Below are positions 11,884-22,029 of a DNA stretch of 64,000 nucleotides, piece after piece; the stretch's first letter is position 1, and each line of letters starts with the position of its first letter. The DNA comes from Beta vulgaris subsp. vulgaris. Lineage: Eukaryota; Streptophyta; Magnoliopsida; Caryophyllales; Amaranthaceae. The notes under the pieces are model-generated. The model was given only the letters and a program-made list of their open reading frames with translations, did not search any database and was not told where the DNA came from. A program made the translations under genes and the position numbers. Where the stretch lies: contig NC_079207.1 in assembly GCF_026745355.1 (NCBI RefSeq), positions 15,958,650-16,022,649 on the forward strand, written 5' to 3'.

Positions 11884-12892
11884 TTGTTATTTTTGCGACA
11901 ATTTTTATTAATCGCTGTTTTAGCCTCGTTTTTTGGGGATATAAATACCTTTTTCACTTAATGACATTAACTTTAATTCCAGTAAATCATTTTTAGAGAG
12001 TTTTAGCTTAATCTAGTGAGAGAAAGTAAGTTCTAGAGAGAGAAAGTAATTTCCATGGTTTTGTAGCTTGGATTATGACAAAAATTATGGTTTTTATGCA
12101 AGATCTTCTTTCCTTCATGGTTTAAGTAATATCTTCTTCTTCTACTTTTATACTTTATCTTTTTATTTATTTAAGTTTTGTCTAAAATTAGTTTAACCCA
12201 TGTTTAGATTTTAGTTTTTATCTTAATCTTGATTTAGTTGGTGTGTTGATTGTTTAGTTGTTCATGTTTGTTTCTCTTTCCCTTTATAGTATTATTATGA
12301 TGACTATGATGATTAGTGAGTAGTTAATTAGTTGGGGGTTGGGGTGAAAACCCAACCATGATTGATTTTGATTTGAATAAGAAGTTAGGGGTTCTTTGGG
12401 TTTCTTAATCGATCAATAGCATAACTATTATCTACTTGCATTCTAGAATTAGGATGTTTGTTGATTGATGCTTTAGTCAATTGAGAGAGGAGACTAGAGT
12501 TGATGTTTATGTTATTTTCTATTAATTGCTCATGAGAGTGAGAATTGAGTGAGGGTTTGTTGCTTGATCCTTCCCCCTATATTCGCATTTCTTATTTCCT
12601 AAATCATGATTGGATGGTGTTTATCCCCTTTCCCAATGTTTTTATCAATCAATTTTTGCCAATCATTTAGCATTTTCTTAAGACCTTAGTTATTACTTAA
12701 TCTAGTTCTTAGTTTAACAAACCAAACCTTTTGCTAAATCTTCGTCTTAGCTTGCAACAATTAGCAACATTAGTGTTTTCTTGCTATTCCCTGCGGATTC
12801 GACCCTTACTTATCACTTTACTTAGTCTAGTGATCTAGTTAGGTTTGTTTGATTAGGAGGCTAGTGACGACCTAGTTTTTCCTTTATCAAAA

Positions 12893-12910
12893 TGGCGCCG
12901 TTGCCGGGGA
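12893..12910 (+). other. Primer binding site, tRNA-Asp type
   Basis: TGGCGCCGTTGCCGGGGA lies three bases after the 5' LTR end and is complementary to the 3' end of plant tRNA-Asp, the usual primer for Athila-type elements. The minus-strand Athila element has the same site at 48974-48991. Confidence 0.9.
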
Positions 12911-13021
12911 TACTCCGGACACCCCCCTTACTATGGGTACCCTCCCGAATACTCCGGCGGTTGGGACCCTCATCCGATGCCTCCTTATGGCAACTATGGC
13001 GATCCTCGCCCACGGATGGAC
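12904..13021 (+). pseudogene. Short gag-leader relic in the non-autonomous element
   Basis: A short open stretch right after the primer site reads as a P/Y/G-rich peptide (PPYYGYPPEYSGGWDPHP, then PPYGNYGDPRPRMD) ending at a stop at 13021. It resembles the proline/tyrosine-rich head of a gag protein, but no capsid or zinc-knuckle follows. The frame is a guess from composition; it may not be translated. Confidence 0.35.
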
Positions 13022-14455
13022 TAGACCCACGGTCTAGTCATTGCCCTTTCCCCCTTCCCTCATTGTTTGTTTATGTTTGATGCACTAGGGACTAGTGCAA
13101 ATGCTAAGTTTGGGGGGTGTATTTATTTGAATTTGAATTAAGGGCTTTGTATGCATGAGGGGTGGTGGTGAATAGTTTGGGGGTAGTCAAGCTTCGAAGG
13201 AGTAGCCTTGTTGAGGAAATAGGAAGATTAGTGGTAGTGAGGTGGGTGATCTATGCTACTTGGTTTGTATGAAAGTTGTCCCACCAAGAGACAATGGATT
13301 GTTAACAATGATAAGTACATATTTTTATTTTTGTCAAACTAACAATTTATTGTTTCTTGATCCTTCTAATGATGATTCAACAACAATCCTTCATGGTAAG
13401 CTTCTCTCACTTCTATCTTGTAAATAGTTTAAATTGCTTTCATAGACTAGTTGCATGAAAAAAAAAAACATTTGCAAAAAACAAAAACAAATCAAAAAAA
13501 AAAATCAAAAAAAAAAAAAAAGAAAAAGAAAAAAAAAAGAAAAATTTGGTTCTTGCCCATGAATAAATTTTGAGAATGAGTCATATGGTTCCCTCTCTTT
13601 GAATCTAGAGTGCATGAATAGAGGTTTGCTCTAGAAGAATGTGGGCTTGGGTTAAGTCATCTAGGAATTGCTTAATCATGATTGCATTAGAGTTTACTAA
13701 ATGAAGCTAATGAACGCTCAATTGCTCGTCTAGTCTTGAATTTTGACTAAGTTGCTCATGCTTGGGTATTCTTGCTTCTAACTTGCGGTCCCATGTGTCC
13801 TTGAATGCAATCCTTGTGTCCCAAAATAAAACTCTACAAGAAACTTAAGCTTAATTTTTGTTATTTGTAATAAGTGGCACAAAAGCCACAAGTGCTTATA
13901 GTCTTCTATGCAAAGTTAATCTCATATTTGTGTAATGAAGTCCCATAATAAGGGAACAAAAGAAAAAGCCAAAAACAGTTAAAAAAGGCGTGAAAAAGAG
14001 AAAAAAAAGTGCAAAATGAAAAGCACAAAAAGAATAGAAAAGTTCAATAAAAGAGGTCAATTTGTGGATGCCTCCCACACTTAGTTTCTTTTTCTTAAGT
14101 TTTGAGTAGAGTGGAGTCTAAGGCTCAATTGTGTGTTCAAGGAAAGTGGACTAGCATTTGGAATATTTTGCCTTTGAAGAGCCCTTGTCTTTAGAATAGC
14201 TAGAAGTGTCTCTAATGAGCTAGTAACAAGTCTAAGAAAGTGTCCTAATTGCAATCTTGTTTAGTCTTTTTCTCCACCCTAACCTTTGAGCACATTTGGA
14301 AGGAAATGATCTTAAAAATTTGCTCTTTGTTCTTTGATTGTGGACCATTTTCTCATTACTCGATTTGGGCGAAACCGTAAAAAGTACTTTGGTTTTTGAT
14401 AGCTCTCTATCATGTATCCCTTGCTCTCTCTTACATGTATCCCTTCTCCAGTTGA
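13022..14455 (+). other. Non-coding interior of the non-autonomous element
   Basis: No protein domain. It holds A-rich runs (13459-13540) and purine-tract-like copies AAGTTTGGGGGG (about 13107) and TAGTTTGGGGG (about 13167) in addition to the real PPT. The minus-strand open frame 14232-14777 crosses the LTR boundary and is incidental. Confidence 0.6.
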
Positions 14456-14494
14456 TTGCTTGAGGACAAGCAATTGACAAGTTTGGGGGAATTT
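14456..14494 (+). other. Pre-PPT hairpin and polypurine tract
   Basis: TTGCTTGAGGACAAGCAA (14456-14473) is a perfect 7-bp stem with an AGGA loop. Seven bases later comes the purine tract GTTTGGGGGAATTT ending where the 3' LTR begins. The same hairpin precedes the PPT of the Athila element at 40693-40710. Confidence 0.8.
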
Positions 14495-16171
14495 TGATGA
14501 GTGAGAATTTAGTCTCACTCATATGAATATTTTGGCAAGATTTACATGATAATTTTGAATCCAAATGCACTTTTTCCTTTAATTTCATCATTTTTTCATC
14601 CTCTAACGATGCATGGTAGGTAGATGGAATTTCATGGTTGTTTCCCCCTCCCCTTTGACCACTAACTACTGTTTCAATGTGGTTGCAATTGAGGATAGGT
14701 GCAAAAGGAAAAAGGAGCGGGCGCTCCTTGTAAAAGAGGAGGGGGGCTCCTCCAAACCCTTGTACATGGCAAAACAAATCAGAAAAGTTGGTGCGAGGAG
14801 GGAGCTACCAAGGAGCTGGAGCTCCTAGCATGAGGAGCAAAGGAGCGGGCGCTCTCAAGGAAACAGGAGCGGGCGCTCCTTTATGCATTGAGGATGGCAG
14901 AAGAGGGCAGAGACTTTGGAGCTACCAAGGAGCTCCCATTGAGCAAGCGCTCCTTGGAGCACTTTTTTCAAGGAGCGGGCGCTCCTTTATATTGAGGAGC
15001 GGGCGCTCCTCACCTGCTGGGCAGCCCCTTGTTGGCAGAAACATTGGAGCGACCCAGGAGCTACCAAAGAGCTCCCGCTCCGTAGCCTCATTTTGTTAGA
15101 AGCGGGCGCTCCTATTTTACAAGGAGCGGGCGCTCCTTGTTATTTTTGCGACAATTTTTATGCTAATCGCTGTTTTTAGCCTCGTTTTTGTGGGGATATA
15201 AATACATTTTTCACTTAATGACATTTTAACTTTAATTCCAGTAAATCATTTTTAGAGAGTTCTTAGCTTAATCTAGTGAGAGAAAGTAAAGTTCTAGAGA
15301 GAGAAAGTAGATTTCCATGGTTTTGTAGCTTGGATTATGACAAAAATTATGGTTTTTATGCAAGATCTTCCTTTGTCCTTCATGGTTTAAGTAATATCTC
15401 TTCTTCTCTCTACTTTTTATACTTTTATCTTTTTATTTATTTAAGTTTTGTCTAAAATTAGTTTAACCCATGTTTAGATTTTAGTTTTTATCTTAATCTT
15501 GATTTAGTTGGTGTGTTGATTGTTTAGTTGTTCATGTTTGTTTCTCTTTCCCCTTTTACTAGTATTATTATGATGACTATGATGATTAGTGAGTAGTTAA
15601 TTAGTTGGGGGTTGTGAAAACCCAACCATGATTGATTTTGATGTTTGAATAAGAAGTTAGGGGTTCTTTGGGTTTCTTAATCGATCAATAGCATAACTAT
15701 TATCTACTTGCATTCTAGAATTAGTATGTTTGTTGATTGATGCTTTAGTCAAGTTGAGAGAGGAGACTAGAGTTGATGTTTATGTTATTTTCTCATTTAA
15801 TTGCTCATGAGAGTGAGAATTGAATTAGGGTTTGTTGCTTGATCCTCCCCCCTATATTTCGCATTTCTTATTTCCTAAATCATGATTGGATGGTGTTTAT
15901 CCCCTTCTCCCAATGTTTTTTATCAATCAATTTCTTGCCCAATCATTTAGCATTTTCTTAAGAGCTTAGTTAATTACTTAATCTAGTTCTTAGTTTGACA
16001 AACCAAACCTTTTGCTAAATCTTCGTCTTAGCTTGCAACAATTAGCAACATTAGTGTTGTTCTTGCTATTCCCTGCGGATTCGACCCTTACTTATCACTT
16101 TACTTAGTCTAGTGATCTAGTTAGGTTTGTTTGATTAGGAGGCTAGTGACGACCTAGTTTTTCCTTTATCA
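14495..16171 (+). repeat. 3' LTR of the non-autonomous element
   Basis: 1677 bp, TGATGAGTGAG...CCTTTATCA. GC-rich hairpins GGAGCGGGCGCTCC lie between 14714 and 15136; TATAAATA is at 15197-15204. It is nearly identical to the 5' LTR in its first 400 bases. Confidence 0.9.
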
Positions 16172-16696
16172 ACTACCTAATTGAAAGGTATTTGGGGGTT
16201 TGAAAGATATTTGGTAACAATTAAGACTAACTATCAACTAGAACAAGCAAATATCAAGAGTTTAAATATCAAATAAAAGACACTAGAGTTAAGGTTACTA
16301 GTATGAATAAGAACGGATGATGATTGTTAATGCGATTGTGAAGCAACAAAGATGATTATGCAAGGTTTAGTTCTCCTCTAAAATACTCGAGTCATCTCTC
16401 GAATGGTCCTCAAGAGTAATCGCTTAATCTATCAACTAAATCCTCTCTCGAATGGTCTTTAGTTAATTGATTAAGAGATTCAATAAGTTTGAAAAACCCC
16501 TGGATCCCCTTAATTTCCATCCAATATCTTGGTATAGAAATTAAGTTGATTCTTGGGGATGATAAAAGAGTTCAAAATCCGATTTAAGAACATTTGAAAT
16601 CAAAATACCAAAGTATAAATGTGATCAATATCTATCCTAAGGTCTCAAAACACCAAGATCAATGCATAAGCTTCTCCATACATCACAATCACATCA

Positions 16697-18197
16697 CACT
16701 AGTAGAATAAATGCTATTTGCTGCGGTGATATTGCTGCGGTTTTACCCATACGCAACAATATATCACGTAAAAATAAACATAAAATATAAAATAAAGATA
16801 TTGCTGCGGTTTCTGCTTAAAACCGCAGCAATATAGTATTAACAGAAAAATTTTTGAAAAAAATTGACTATTTGACAAGACATATTGCTCCGTTTTTTGT
16901 CAAGAACCGCAGCAATATACTGAAATATTATTAAAAAATAATATTTTAATATATTGCTGCGGTTCCTTACAAGGAACCGCAGCAATACTATTTTAAAAAA
17001 ATATAAAACGCGCATCATTTCCCACGCCTCACTCATTAGGGTTATTTCCCACTCCTCACTTCTCAACCTCCTCTCAGCCTCTCAACCTCCTCTCTCTCTC
17101 TCAACCTCTCTTCTCTCTCTGTCTCTCAACGTCCCTTCCCTCTCAACTTTCACCGGCAATCTGTCCACCGGACTCCACTCCTCCTGACCCGAGCGACAAT
17201 TTCACCGGCTTTCTGGCACCGGATGCGTTCTCTCTCAGCCTCGACTGCAACGAAGCCGCGTCGCTTCGAACGGACGTCGCGACAAAGCCGCGTCGCTTCG
17301 AACGGAGCCACAATTTCACCGGCGTTCGCGCACCGGACGTGTTCTATCTCAGCCTCGACTGCAGCCTTCGAACGGACGACGCGACGAAGCCGCGTCACTT
17401 CGAACGGAGCGACAATTTCACCGGCGTTCTAATTTCAGATATGAATTTCACCGTTGTGTCTTTTTTTCGTTTTTATGGATCTGAATTTCTTTTCTTTTTT
17501 CTCCTCCTCTACTGTAATGGAATTCTTAGTGGTGATGTTTTTATTTTTTTATTTTTTATTTTCAGATTTTTGTTTGTAATATATTTTATGCTCTTTTGTT
17601 TAATTTTGTAATTTCACCGTTGTTGTGTCTGTTTTTCGTTTTTATGGATCTGAATTTCTTTTCTTTTTTCTCCTCCTCTACTGTAATGGAATTCTTAGTG
17701 GTGTTTTTTTTATTTTTTTATTTTTTATTTTCAGATTTTTGTTTGTAATATATTTTCTGCTCTTGTGTTTAATTTTGTAATTATAATTTTATTACAGTGA
17801 ATTTTTAATATATTTTCTGCCTTTTAGTTTCTTTTTATATTGAGTTTTTATAACATTGTTGTAGCTAATATAACATATTATAATAATGTTTCTATAACCA
17901 CAAAAATTTAGGCTTTGAAAAATTTAAAAAAAAAAAAAAATTTTTTACCTGCTTGGTGCCTATTGCTGCGGTTTTGGGCCAAAAACCGCAGCAATATTAC
18001 GTTTTAACCAAATAATAAATAATAATATTGCTGCGGTTTGGCCTAAAAAACCGCAGCAATATTGGTATATATTGCTGCGGTTTAAAACCGCAGCAATATT
18101 TTTAATACCTATTGCTGCGCCCTTAATTGCTGCGCGCCCAATACCGCAGCAATAGGGCACTTTTTAACCGCAGCAAATAGCATTTATTCTACTAGTG
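16697..18197. mobile_element. Non-autonomous CACTA element (TTGCTGCGG family)
   Basis: Ends CACTAGTAGAATAAATGCTA and TAGCATTTATTCTACTAGTG are a near-perfect 20-bp inverted repeat, flanked by TCA at 16694-16696 and 18198-18200. 1501 bp, no transposase. Subterminal regions carry ATTGCTGCGGTTT and AAACCGCAGCAAT, usually paired as short hairpins. The interior has a CT-rich leader-like part (17040-17170), GCG-rich codon-like sequence (17180-17430) and T-rich sequence with TTTCAG sites. The same family is at 35724-37370. Confidence 0.92.
17444..17780. repeat. Tandem duplication inside the TTGCTGCGG CACTA
   Basis: A segment of about 166 bp starting AATTTCACCGTTG is repeated once with few changes (second copy from about 17610). 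Both copies contain TTTTCGTTTTTATGGATCTG and TTATTTTCAG. Confidence 0.8.
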
Positions 18198-18644
18198 TCA
18201 ACATCATATTTAAAACCCTAATTCATACTTTCACCCTAACCCTAGATTATGAAACTACTCACTAATCATGGAGTTAAAGCAATTAAACAATGAATCTATG
18301 ACTAATCTAAGGCTAAACATGATTAAGTAATGATTAAACTAATGAAAATCGCAATTCATAAACTAAGAGAATGAAGATCTTAAATAATATAAGAACATAA
18401 ACAAACACCAAAAGAATGAATTAAAAACTGAAACTTTGAATTAAGATGAATGAAAAGTACCTTCAATATCAATGGAATCACAAACTATGATCTCTAATCT
18501 CAATTATCAATGAAAACTCAAGTGTTTTCTCTCTAATACAAAACCCTAAAATATTCTCTAAAAACTAGAATGAAAGCGTAAGTCTTCGAAATAAAACAAA
18601 AACTCGTTTAATGAAGCCACGAGCTCCATTTTCCGGAAACGACT

Positions 18645-18721
18645 GGTGCGGGCGCACCAAACAGAGGTGCGGGCGCACCAAACAGAGGTGCGGGCGCACC
18701 AAACAGAGGTGCGGGCGCACC
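18645..18721. repeat. Four GC-rich hairpins at exact 21-bp spacing, GGTGCGGGCGCACC
   Basis: Perfect copies of the 14-mer start at 18645, 18666, 18687 and 18708, joined by the spacer AAACAGA. Same core (GCGGGCGC) as in the inner retrotransposon LTR but with GGT/ACC arms. A decayed copy GGTGCAAGCGCACC lies near 18954. This belongs to the solo LTR. Confidence 0.92.
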
Positions 18722-19381
18722 TAACCCTTCTGCATCAAACTGGACAATTCAACTTAAAACGAGCATAACTTCTTCGTTTTATATCCAAATCAAGCTTATG
18801 ACCAGTCGTTGGAAAGATATCGAAACGAGCTTTCACCTCCAACTGGAATTACCTTCATCCGATTTATGGTTTGAAAGTTATGTCCATTTGAAGTTCTCCG
18901 TTCAAGATTTCATTGTGCAATGTGCTCCTTTGTGCGAGCGGACATGGGGAATGGTGCAAGCGCACCATTTATCAATGTGTGCTTTTTTCATTGCTACCTT
19001 TTCCAACTTTACAAATCGTAGCCATCTTAGTAGTTTCACCTATATCAAGAACATGGCAAAACAAGGTGAAAGCAAATGTACTAGAAATTCGGTCAAAAAT
19101 GACTAAAAATCTAGCAAAATATCACTATGATCAAGTATGATCAAGTGAATGAAATAGAAGGGGAAAGGGAGAATAAAGAGGGAAGAAAGGGGAGAAAGAG
19201 GATCAAAATGAGCTAAAAGGAGTCCATAAAGTACGTTTGAAACACACTTATCATCTTTCTCCCTCTCTCTTTCTCAGACCCTACCAGCACTTCTTCTCCT
19301 CTTGCTTCCTTCACTCGTCGCAATTCATCAACATAATATGAAATTTCCATAAGTCATTTTCCCCAAATTGAAAAGATCGAG

Positions 19382-19856
19382 AATTTACAGCTATTTCCCT
19401 AATTCACTGCTATTTTCTAAATTCAAGAACAAGAAGATCGAGAATCAAGAACGGGAAGTTCAAATTTAAGAACGAGAAGAAAGATTCAGAATTGAAGAAG
19501 AGAATTCTCAAATTCGAAGATCGAGATTCTAAGAACGAGTGGGATGGGGTTTCATTTCGAGAATTGACGGTGGTGATGACGGTTAGGTTATTTACGAATT
19601 TTTCTATTTCATATTTACGAATTTACAGCTATTTTCCCTAATTCACTGCTATTTTCTAAATTCAAGAACAAGAAGATCGAGAATCAAGAACGGGAAGTTC
19701 AAATATAAGAACGAGAAGAAAGATTCAGAATTGAAGAAGAGAATTCTCAAATTCGAAGATCGAGATTCTAAGAACGAGTGGGATGGGGTTTCGTTTCGAG
19801 AATTGACGGTGGTGATGACGGTTTGGTTATTTACGAATTTTTCTATTTCATATTTA
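19382..19856. repeat. Tandem duplication of ~237 bp inside the outer CACTA
   Basis: The segment beginning GAATTTACAGCTATTT and ending near TTCTATTTCATATTTA is repeated from about 19619 with only a few differences. Both copies contain AAGATCGAGAATCAAGAACG. Confidence 0.88.
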
Positions 19857-20525
19857 GTTATTGAGAGATTTGTTTTTACGAATTCCAAGTATTTTTTAAA
19901 AATTTAATTGTTGTTTTTCGAAGATCGAGAATCTAAAAATTCGTCCATTTTTTATGTTGTTTTTGGATTGCAGATCGGAATTATATTTATTTTTGTATTA
20001 TATTTGTTCTCTTTGATGTTTCATCCCCGATTTCTACGAATTTTGTACTATTTCATTTTGAATCTCGTTATATCGATAAGTATTCCTAATTTCCTATGCT
20101 CAATAGTTGAATCTCGTTATTTCAAATTTAATCCACTAGATTTTGTATATCTGAATTTTATTTTTTTAATGTTGTTTATTATGGGTCTAATATGGTTCAT
20201 AACATTAATTTGTTTTAATAAAAAAGAGCAATTTGTGTCGGATGAAGGGCCAACATGCGACGCTAATGGCTCCGTATATGTGTCGCACATGCCTTAGAAT
20301 CCGATGCACATAGGCCATGTTGTGTGCTACTGGTGCCGGGTTCAAAGACTCATAAGCGTCGAACATATCTTATCGTCTAACACAAATACCTATATATCTA
20401 TGCGGTGTCCTACTCTGACACATATCAACTCTCCCAAATTTGTATCGAGGCATGTAGCGTCAAACACATGTCCGACGCAAATGAGGGTATGGGATCCGAT
20501 GCAAATCGTTGATTCTGTACTAGTG

Positions 20526-20741
20526 GTGGAGTCCATGTGTAACATCAATTGCGCTACTAGATTTTTAACTAACTTTCTAATTTCATAGTTCTTACGTTTA
20601 CAAATTAAGATATTAATTAGTAATATATATTAGTGATAAATTGGCAATATTATTTATTGTATTATGAAACGATTATGCATTATATATGGAGTACCTTTAG
20701 GAAATACTATTAAAAAAACATATTATGTTTAGGAAACTATG
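20526..20741. other. Host flank between transposons
   Basis: Begins with the GTG target duplication of the outer CACTA. AT-rich, no gene seen. Confidence 0.4.
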
Positions 20742-21051
20742 TGGTTGTTTGGTATGCAAGAGATTATGTAGGCAATAGAAATTTCCATGATTTTCTAATT
20801 TGGGTAGTTGTTTGGTTGATATGAAGTGGGGAAAATGGGGGCAATGCAAATTTCTTAGAAAATTGAAAGTCCCATGAAATGTGGGAATTTATTCATCTAG
20901 CCACCCTGGTCCTTCGAAATTCCCACATCAATATTGATGTCAACCAAGCATATTAAGACCATCCATTTACTAGGAACTATATAAGGGAAATAATTTTCTA
21001 GGAAATGAAACCTTCCACAGGGATTAAATTATCATATATACCAAACAACCA
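20742..21051. mobile_element. MITE with TGGTTGTTTGGTAT ends
   Basis: Left end TGGTTGTTTGGTATGC and right end ATATACCAAACAACCA are inverted repeats about 310 bp apart. Non-coding. Similar TIRs are common among Harbinger- and hAT-type plant MITEs. The target duplication is not clear. Confidence 0.65.
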
Positions 21052-21329
21052 TTATATTTGTTAGGGATTATAGTTGATCTTGTTTACAAGTTGGAGGAAA
21101 AAAACAAAAGAGAGTGTCAATTACCCAAATTTTAGATTCACTGACTTTTAATCTAGAGAGATAAAGTAATTCCCTCTTCCCTTCTCCTCCCTCCCCCTCC
21201 ACCGTTTCCATCTACACAAGAAAATGGCCAAAATAAGCCCCCCCCCCCGACCCATCCCCCTCTTTTTCCTAATTCATTTGTGGTTGTAGGTACCCAGCTA
21301 GTGCTCAACGGCAATGAAGAGCGTGGTCG

Positions 21330-22029
21330 GCAAACTGTGCAAATCCCTCAAAAGTCCCTCAAAGATTCCATGGGGAAAATCCAAGCTAGTTTGGCCCGAT
21401 TCCGGCTGCTGTCCTCCCCCTCCCCTTCATTCAACCCCGTTTACTAAGTCTTCGTCCCTCAACCAGAAGAATCTTATAGGAAGTTGTGCTCTCCTTGGCC
21501 CAAATCCATAATATGAAAGCCATGTGCAGGGGTCTTTTCTACAAACGACTATGGAAAGTTCTTGCAAAAAATTATGAAAATTATCCCCATGCACTACTTC
21601 ATCCCTTGGAAAGGGGTTCTTCATCACAAAACTGCCTTATGAAATGGAGGTGGAAAGAATATTATCCTCAAGTCCTTGGTTCCTCAATGGAACTTTCACT
21701 TCCATACAAAAATGGTCCCCTGGTTTCCAAATTTCTTCAGCAAAAATGTCTTTAATCCCAATTTGGATTGAACTACCTGAAACTTCGCTAGAATTCCTGA
21801 ATGAGCATATCCTAAGAAAGATAGGGGACTCTCTAGGGTCCTTCATCAAGGCTGGCATGAAATCCATATAGGAGAACAAAGATCGTTTCGAAAGAGTCCT
21901 TTTGTTGGTTGATACTTCCTCTGGGAAGGAGTTTGTGCGGTTAGGAAGTGTTAAGCAACAATTGGCCTGGTCTACCATGACTGGCCGGTAGTTTGCAAGA
22001 TTTGTCTGGGTATTAACCGACATGATCGC
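21330..22029 (+). pseudogene. LINE ORF1-like part: DUF4283-like domain and half a zinc knuckle
   Basis: In the frame starting near 21644, SPWFLNGTFTSIQKWSPGF followed by PIWIELPETSLEFLNEHILR matches the DUF4283 pattern common in plant LINE proteins (W.L.G..L....W.P.F, then W.ELP). Upstream sequence is in another frame. At 21990-22027 begins a knuckle: VCKICLGINRHD, which continues on the other side of the inserted element (HKLC at 24389-24402). Across the insertion the spacing is C-x2-C-x5-H-x4-C, showing that the insertion cut this motif. Confidence 0.7.

Larger units (their letters stand above)
9304..12889 (+). repeat. 5' LTR of the non-autonomous element (contains a CACTA)
   Basis: About 1.65 kb after removing the CACTA at 9709-11643 and its TSD, against 1677 bp for the 3' LTR. 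A TATA-like TATAAATA lies at 11940-11947, followed by a leader with TAGAGAGAGAAAG. It contains nine GC-rich hairpin motifs in two clusters. Compared with the 3' LTR, the part after 11643 differs mainly by 1-3 base deletions. Confidence 0.87.
9304..16171 (+). mobile_element. Non-autonomous LTR retrotransposon, complete with both LTRs
   Basis: Two direct LTRs (9304-12889 including an inserted CACTA, and 14495-16171) begin TGATGAGTGAG and end CCTTTATCA. The element is flanked by ACTAC at 9299-9303 and 16172-16176. A tRNA-Asp-type primer site follows the 5' LTR and a purine tract precedes the 3' LTR. The internal region is only about 1.6 kb with no gag-pol, so it must move with enzymes supplied in trans. 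The shared primer site, LTR start (TGATGAGT) and pre-PPT hairpin point to an Athila-type partner such as the one at 38632-50414. Confidence 0.88.
9144..19253 (-). mobile_element. Solo LTR, split by two younger insertions
   Basis: Starts TGATAAGAGG and ends ACACACTTATCA (TG...CA, with TGATAAG/CTTATCA inverted ends). It is flanked by an exact 5-bp duplication TCTTT (9139-9143 and 19254-19258). The pieces 9144-9303, 16177-16696 and 18201-19253 together make about 1.73 kb of non-coding LTR-like sequence, with no internal region, primer site or coding domain, so this is a solo LTR from recombination between LTRs. Sense is probably minus: on that strand it runs towards a CTGTGGATCGACCC sequence near its 3' end, like the other LTRs here. 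It contains four tandem GC-rich hairpins at 18645-18721. Confidence 0.82.
8629..20525. mobile_element. Outer non-autonomous CACTA element (TGCGTC family), split by a nest
   Basis: Left end CACTAGTAGAAAAACGTAG and right end ATTCTGTACTAGTG are inverted repeats of the CACTA (En/Spm) type. The flanks are GTG (8626-8628) and GTG (20526-20528), the 3-bp duplication expected of CACTA. Both subterminal regions (8640-9060 and 20230-20510) carry TGCGTC / GACGCA motifs in both orientations. Subtracting the nested LTR material leaves about 1.8 kb with no transposase, so it is non-autonomous. The inner part has a CT-rich leader-like stretch interrupted at 9143/19254, then a tandem duplication at 19382-19856. 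Confidence 0.85.

Noticed and set aside
14232..14777. 181-codon minus-strand frame
   Set aside because: It crosses the PPT and LTR boundary of the non-autonomous element, so it cannot be a conserved gene; no motif.
16839..17432. Frames in the TTGCTGCGG CACTA as transposase remnants
   Set aside because: Translations are S/R-rich and lack any CACTA transposase (TNP2-like) motif; most likely leader-like non-coding sequence.
18645..18721. Regular repeats that look CRISPR-like
   Set aside because: 21-bp period with constant 7-bp spacers in a plant LTR; no variable spacers and no cas genes.
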